From: Legionellaceae bacterium
Lineage (GTDB): Bacteria > Pseudomonadota > Gammaproteobacteria > Legionellales > Legionellaceae
Assembly (NCBI GenBank): GCA_023266075.1
Contig: JAHFRX010000041.1
Span: 1-10,726 of the forward strand
Direction: 5' to 3'
Length of the DNA stretch: 10,726 bases
How positions within the stretch are numbered: position 1 is the first letter of the stretch; every line of letters begins with the position of its first letter. Shown piece by piece: positions 6,782 through 10,726 of the stretch. The notes below the pieces were generated by a model. The model did no database searches. It was not told the origin of the DNA and was given only the letters and a program-made list of their open reading frames with translations. The translations under genes and the position numbers were made by a program.

Positions 6782-7511
6782 AACTTGCGGTCCAACGTGC
6801 CTGCACGCGATATATACACACTTCAATCATCGTATTTCTTTAGATGCCGTTATCAATCGCGTGGAGCGCTCTGTTTCAGGTGGAACACTTGCTCCTTTTT
6901 TAGCGTTAGATGCATTAAAAACAGGCTTTAAAACAACCATCTACATTAATAATGTCGATATTTTTGACCCCACCTGGTTTAACATAAAGGGGCATGCCAA
7001 AAAAGATTTACTAGAAAAATTAACCTTGCAATCGCAAGAAAAAAAGCAATCTAAAGGCCAGTATCAGCTGAATCACGCTTACCAACGTTATCTTAACAGC
7101 GGTGGCCTGATTAAATTTAAAACCATCAATGCACGGCTTTTGAAAAATTATTTTGATCTTCATATCCCCATTATGACAGGCTTAAGTGTGACCTACCTAT
7201 ATCGTTGTGCAAGAGAATGCTTTACCGCAGAAGGAAGCGCGTTCTACGATGATATCCACGGTACACCTTGTGGCCATTTTGTGGTCCTATGTGGATATGA
7301 TGATGTACATCGACGCGTCGTAATAGCAGATCCTGCGCGGAAAAACCCTCTCTCCGCCAACAACTACTATAAAGTCAGTATTAATCGCTTGATCAATGCG
7401 ATTATGCTCGGTGTTTTAACTTACGATGCTAACTTACTCATTATTGAACCGAAGGATGCAACATGCAAACAATTATCGTCACCGATGATACCGTCACTTG
7501 GGAATTTTTAA
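6744..7511 (+). CDS. C39-like (papain-fold) cysteine peptidase of the RimK/GCS2 cluster
   Basis: A 255-residue cytoplasmic protein with no signal peptide or membrane segment. The N-terminus reads IQNQPNDETCGPTCLHAIY, the active-site pattern of C39-like peptidases: Gln9 as oxyanion residue and Cys15 as nucleophile. His178 in CGHFVVLCGYD (176-186) and Asp196 in ADPARKNP (195-202) complete a likely Cys-His-Asp triad. The GGTLA (46-50), FDPTWF (74-79) and YDANLLIIEP (227-236) segments recur in homologues found next to RimK-like ligases. The ATG at 6744 fits the family N-terminus, although its ribosome site is weak. The last 16 codons overlap the next gene. It lacks the transporter domains of bacteriocin-maturing C39 proteins. 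Its likely job is hydrolysis of an amide or peptide made by the ligases downstream, or amidase/transpeptidase chemistry; the substrate is unknown. Confidence 0.82.
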   Translation: MINLTIQNQPNDETCGPTCLHAIYTHFNHRISLDAVINRVERSVSGGTLAPFLALDALKTGFKTTIYINNVDIFDPTWFNIKGHAKKDLLEKLTLQSQEKKQSKGQYQLNHAYQRYLNSGGLIKFKTINARLLKNYFDLHIPIMTGLSVTYLYRCARECFTAEGSAFYDDIHGTPCGHFVVLCGYDDVHRRVVIADPARKNPLSANNYYKVSINRLINAIMLGVLTYDANLLIIEPKDATCKQLSSPMIPSLGNF

Positions 7512-8914
7512 ACTCAGTTGCACCTATTGTTCATGCGTCAGAATACTTATCCGATGCGAGCTTTCTAGAAACTCGAGCATTACGAGTCATTAACCTATGC
7601 AGCTCATATCAATACCAAACCATTGGCTACTATGTGTCCCTCCTTGCACAAGCACGTGATCATCGCGCCATTCCTTCTGTACTCAATATTCAAGATGTCT
7701 TAAATGCAAGCTTATCCAGACAAATCTCAAATGAAATCGATGACGAAATTCAACATAGTTTACAAGACATCAAAGGCGATGAGTTTACTTTTAGTTTATA
7801 TTTTGGACAAAATATGGCGAAGTGCCATTCTCTATTAGCAAAAAAACTACACGGGTTATTTCCATTACCATTGATACGTATTTTATTTGAAAAAAAGAAA
7901 ACGTGGACAATTAAAAAACTATTCCTACTCGCACCTAAAGATATTCCTGAAGTTCATATGGCTTTCATGCAGCAAGCGGCTGAATCTTATCTCGGTAAAA
8001 AACGCTTTCATCAATGGCGAAAAAAACAACGTTTTCACGATTTAGCCATTTTAGTGGACCCTACTGAGTTAAACGCACCATCTGACAAGAAAGCCCTTGA
8101 TTATTTCGTTGAGGCGGGCGAGTCAATAGGATTAAATATTGATTTAATTGATAAAAATGATGGTAAAGCGCTGGCAGAATATGATGCTTTATTTATTCGA
8201 GCAACAACATCTGTCGATCATTACACCTATCGATTTGCACGCCGCGCTATTCAAGAGAATTTAGTGGTGATTGATGATCCTCAATCCATTGTAAAATGTA
8301 CTAATAAAGTCTATTTGGCTGAGTTGATGCGCAGTCATCAAATTTTGACCCCTGATACCTTGTTCATCAGTAAATATGATAAAACGATTCCGCCCATTAC
8401 CTTTCCTTGTGTACTCAAAAAACCAGACAGTGCTTTTTCACATGGTGTGATTAAATTGAATGATATGAAATCATTACAAAAGGCGCTCATACAATTTTTT
8501 AAAACATCCGACTTAATTTTAGTACAACCCTTCATCCCAACAGATTTTGATTGGCGTATTGGCGTGATTGATAATAAACCGCTCTTCGCTTGTCGTTATT
8601 ATATGGCGAAAGATCATTGGCAAATCTACAATTGGAGCTCCACACAGGAAACTGAAGGAGAGTTTGATACCATTCCGCTTGATAGAGTGCCTGAGGGTGT
8701 TATTAAAACAGCATTAAAAGCCACACGTTTAATCGGTGATAGTTTGTATGGTGTTGATATTAAAAGCCAAGGCGATAAACACTACGTGATTGAAGTAAAC
8801 GACAATCCCAATGTCGACGCAAATGTCGAAGATCTCATTTTAGGACAACAGCTTTACCATGATATTATGTCTGTTTTCCTCCAACGTATTCGAAGGAAAC
8901 ATGGCTATGTCTAA
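7463..8914 (+). CDS. RimK-like ATP-grasp amidoligase with RLAN N-terminal domain
   Basis: A 483-residue protein, longer than true RimK (about 300). Residues 1 to about 155 match the RLAN domain that precedes one branch of RimK-like ligases, with INLCSSYQYQTIGYYVSLLA (43-62) and ARDHRAIPS (64-72) as clear landmarks. The ATP-grasp part runs from about 195 to 475: Lys282 in CTNKV, PCVLKKPDSAFSHGV (315-329) with its ATP-contacting lysine, VQPFIPTDFDWRIGV (354-368), Asp432 in GVDIK and the metal-binding Glu444/Asn446 in EVNDNPN. Such enzymes activate a carboxylate as acyl-phosphate and join it to an amine. The start is supported by GAAGGA (7451-7456), 6 nt upstream. It overlaps the peptidase gene by 49 nt and the GCS2 gene by 8 nt. 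The name rimK is avoided because S6 glutamylation is not implied; the real substrate is unknown. Confidence 0.88.
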   Translation: MQTIIVTDDTVTWEFLNSVAPIVHASEYLSDASFLETRALRVINLCSSYQYQTIGYYVSLLAQARDHRAIPSVLNIQDVLNASLSRQISNEIDDEIQHSLQDIKGDEFTFSLYFGQNMAKCHSLLAKKLHGLFPLPLIRILFEKKKTWTIKKLFLLAPKDIPEVHMAFMQQAAESYLGKKRFHQWRKKQRFHDLAILVDPTELNAPSDKKALDYFVEAGESIGLNIDLIDKNDGKALAEYDALFIRATTSVDHYTYRFARRAIQENLVVIDDPQSIVKCTNKVYLAELMRSHQILTPDTLFISKYDKTIPPITFPCVLKKPDSAFSHGVIKLNDMKSLQKALIQFFKTSDLILVQPFIPTDFDWRIGVIDNKPLFACRYYMAKDHWQIYNWSSTQETEGEFDTIPLDRVPEGVIKTALKATRLIGDSLYGVDIKSQGDKHYVIEVNDNPNVDANVEDLILGQQLYHDIMSVFLQRIRRKHGYV

Positions 8915-10133
8915 AAAATCTTATCCTATTTTTTCCGTATTAGGTATCGAAATTGAGTATATGCTTGTCGATAGCAAGACTTTATCCGTTCAACCCAAAA
9001 GTGATCTCATTCTCCAAGCGCTTGCGGGATCATGCTTAAACGAGGTAAGTCTGGGGAAAATTGCTGTCAGTAATGAGTTGGTGCTACATGTCTTAGAGCT
9101 AAAAAATGATGGTCCATGCCCTGTCGATGAACCCATTGCTCAGTATTTTCATGAAACACTCTTGAAGCTTCAGCCCGCACTCAAACAACACGGGCTCTCG
9201 CTACTCCCTACGGCCGCTCACCCTTGGATGAATCCACATACTGAAACGAAACGATGGCCTCATGGCAACCGCAGTATCTATCAACAATACGATGCTATCT
9301 TCGATTGTCGTGGGCACGGATGGGCGAATCTGCAAAGCATGCATCTTAATTTGCCCTTCAGCAATGATGAAGAATTTTCGGCGTTACATAATACCATTCG
9401 ACTTATTCTACCGTTGATTCCAGCCCTCGCTGCAAGTAGCCCTTTTTTGGATGGGAAACGCACAAATTTTCTCGACACAAGACTGACATTTTATGGAAAA
9501 AACCAACAAAAAATACCTTCAATTACAGGTCAGGTGATCCCTGAGTACATTAAAAATGAAGCTGATTATCGTCAACGTATTTTAAAACCGATGTATGACA
9601 ACATCGCACCTTTCGATAAAGAGAACATATTACAAGAGGAGTGGTTAAACTCTAGGGGCGCCATTCCAAAATTTGATTACGGCGCTGTAGAAATTCGCAT
9701 TATTGATTCTCAAGAATGTATTGATGCCGATATTACACTTGCAAAAACCATTTACGCTATTCTAAAAAGTTGGTGCGATAGCGGTCATTATCCGATGCCT
9801 CCCGACATTGACACACAAGCACTCAAAGCACTTTATGATGAAACACTTTCAAAAGGCTTCATGACAGTACTTGAGGAGACCAGCATTCTCAGCGCGTATC
9901 AACTCCCTAAACGTCGCATGCATCTCAAAGACGTCTGGACACAATTAATAGAACGCGTTAGTCACACCCTCTCCCATAAAGAACAAATAACACTGGAGTC
10001 TATCTTACGATATGGCAACTTAAGTGAACGTATCATTCGCGCATGTAACAATGATTATTCTCACGCGACATTGCATCGCGTGTATCAATCTCTCATGACA
10101 TGCTTACATCAGAACCAATTATTCCTATCATGA
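8907..10133 (+). CDS. GCS2-type carboxylate-amine ligase (glutamate-cysteine ligase family 2-like)
   Basis: A 408-residue protein of the glutamine synthetase-like fold shared by family-2 glutamate-cysteine ligases. Landmarks: LGIEIEYMLVD (residues 12-22) with metal-binding glutamates 15 and 17, GWANLQSMHLNLPF (138-151) with His146, LAASSPFLDGKR (174-185), Arg192, and AVEIRIIDSQECIDADI (260-276) with the Glu262/Arg264/Asp267 cluster. The family makes an amide bond between a carboxylate and an amino group with ATP. The start at 8907 is chosen because AAGGA (8893-8897) is then 9 nt upstream; ATG 8901 would be only 3 nt away, and a longer frame from 8859 adds residues unlike the family. It overlaps the RimK-like gene by 8 nt and the next gene by 4 nt. 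It may make a gamma-glutamyl-type peptide or another conjugate; classical glutathione synthesis is not implied. Confidence 0.84.
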   Translation: MSKKSYPIFSVLGIEIEYMLVDSKTLSVQPKSDLILQALAGSCLNEVSLGKIAVSNELVLHVLELKNDGPCPVDEPIAQYFHETLLKLQPALKQHGLSLLPTAAHPWMNPHTETKRWPHGNRSIYQQYDAIFDCRGHGWANLQSMHLNLPFSNDEEFSALHNTIRLILPLIPALAASSPFLDGKRTNFLDTRLTFYGKNQQKIPSITGQVIPEYIKNEADYRQRILKPMYDNIAPFDKENILQEEWLNSRGAIPKFDYGAVEIRIIDSQECIDADITLAKTIYAILKSWCDSGHYPMPPDIDTQALKALYDETLSKGFMTVLEETSILSAYQLPKRRMHLKDVWTQLIERVSHTLSHKEQITLESILRYGNLSERIIRACNNDYSHATLHRVYQSLMTCLHQNQLFLS

Positions 10134-10726
10134 TAAAATCAGCGCTGATCTTAACTTGTGAGCATGGTGTAAATACTATCCCCGCACAATTTACGCAACT
10201 TTTTGCTGAAGATAAAGCCATACTCGATACACATCGCGGTATTGATATTGGCGCTAAAGTCATCGCAGATCATTTGGCAAAACATCTCCCTTGCATATTT
10301 TATCACGCCGCCACTGTTTCACGACTCTTAATCGATTGTAATCGAAAATTAAACAATAAACATTGTTTCTCCGAATGGTCTCGTGACTTATCGTCCGAAG
10401 AAAAACAACACATCATTGATATGTACTATCGTCCTTTTCGAGAGTCTGTGATCAATGCTATTGGCACACTGATTCATCAAAAAAAGCACGTACTACACTT
10501 ATCCATTCATAGCTTCACGCCAGTATTGTATGAGAAAGTAAGGACGGCTGAAATCGGACTACTCTACGACCCTAAACGCACACTAGAGAAAGACACAGCA
10601 GCCACACTTAAAAGAGCATTAGAAACACTGACACCACATTATCGAATACGCTTGAATTACCCTTATTTGGGTACAAGTGATGGCTTTACAACCTTTTTAA
10701 GACAACAATTCGCGGCCAAGACTTAC
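10130..10726 (+). CDS. N-formylglutamate amidohydrolase-family enzyme (partial, 3' end missing)
   Basis: An open frame of 199 codons running off the window. The start overlaps the GCS2 stop as ATGA, with no ribosome site, so it should be translated by termination-reinitiation. The protein belongs to the FGase family of zinc-dependent amidohydrolases: LTCEHGVNTIP (residues 8-18) with likely zinc ligands Glu11 and His12, THRGIDIGA (34-42), SRLLIDCNR (64-72), YYRPFRESV (99-107) and LSIHSFTP (124-131) with probable zinc ligand His127, then GLLYDP and LNYPYLGTSDGFTT (175-188). It is not in a histidine-utilisation setting, so deformylation in that pathway is unlikely. Its place after two ligases points to cleavage of an N-acyl or peptide amide in the same pathway. 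How much C-terminus is missing cannot be told; comparable proteins are roughly 220-280 residues. Confidence 0.85.
   Translation, partial: MIKSALILTCEHGVNTIPAQFTQLFAEDKAILDTHRGIDIGAKVIADHLAKHLPCIFYHAATVSRLLIDCNRKLNNKHCFSEWSRDLSSEEKQHIIDMYYRPFRESVINAIGTLIHQKKHVLHLSIHSFTPVLYEKVRTAEIGLLYDPKRTLEKDTAATLKRALETLTPHYRIRLNYPYLGTSDGFTTFLRQQFAAKTY

Noticed and set aside
6744..7511. Bacteriocin leader peptidase (C39 domain of ComA/LagD-type exporters)
   Set aside because: The Cys and His motifs are similar, but there are no transporter domains, no adjacent ABC gene on this strand and no double-glycine precursor nearby. The neighbours are soluble ligases.
8859..8906. Upstream start (ATG 8859) for the GCS2-like gene
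   Set aside because: It would add 16 residues with no family match, overlap the RimK-like gene by 56 nt and ignore the AAGGA site at 8893-8897.
7463..10133. Ordinary glutathione biosynthesis (gshA/gshB)
   Set aside because: The ligases are an RLAN-type RimK-like protein and a GCS2-like protein, not GshA plus GshB, and the operon carries two hydrolases with no place in that pathway. It remains possible that a glutathione-like dipeptide is an intermediate.
1..10726. Mobile element, prophage, CRISPR or tRNA-associated island around the ligase operon
   Set aside because: No transposase, integrase, terminal repeats, target duplication, array or tRNA could be found on either strand within the window; the right boundary of the operon is not visible.

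Overview
The window looks like a chromosomal segment of a gammaproteobacterium with moderate-to-low GC. The order ffh / rpsP-rimM-trmD-rplS is the classical proteobacterial arrangement, and the YadG/YadH-type ABC pair and UvrA resemble their gammaproteobacterial homologues closely. A relative of Legionella/Coxiella is my guess from overall character, including the lack of a recognisable LexA box at uvrA; the sequence does not prove it. No tRNA, rRNA, insertion sequence, CRISPR array or prophage gene is visible. The coding density is very high: the longest non-coding stretches are about 70-80 bases.

Region 1 (1-2217, + strand) is translation and secretion housekeeping. It holds the 3' end of ffh, a likely sigma70-type promoter, then rpsP, rimM, trmD and rplS packed with gaps of 0 and 4 nt and one 4-nt overlap. 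rpsP and rimM share a reading frame, separated only by a UAA codon.

Region 2 (2227-3904, + strand) is a two-gene ABC-2 type exporter (yadG-yadH like). It starts 9 nt after rplS with no terminator between, so it is probably read as the tail of the ribosomal operon. Its 3' end overlaps the 3' end of the convergent uvrA gene by 33 bp.

Region 3 (3872-6661, - strand) is a complete uvrA with all ABC and zinc motifs and a forced TTG start.

Region 4 (6662-10726, + strand) is the interesting part: a divergent four-gene operon with overlapping genes. It encodes a C39-like/papain-fold cysteine peptidase (255 aa), an ATP-grasp amidoligase of the RimK-like family with the RLAN N-terminal domain (483 aa), a GCS2-type carboxylate-amine ligase (408 aa) and an N-formylglutamate amidohydrolase-family enzyme (199 aa seen, cut by the window edge). 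Two ATP-dependent amide-forming enzymes of unrelated folds are thus coupled to two amide-cleaving enzymes of unrelated folds. No signal peptide or membrane segment is seen, so the products should be cytoplasmic. The likely theme is making and trimming or recycling a small peptide, amino-acid conjugate or peptide tag. The substrate is unknown, and I know of no experimental work that assigns one. The intergenic region between uvrA and this operon carries a perfect 8-bp inverted repeat with a TTGACA hexamer in each arm, a candidate operator or divergent promoter.
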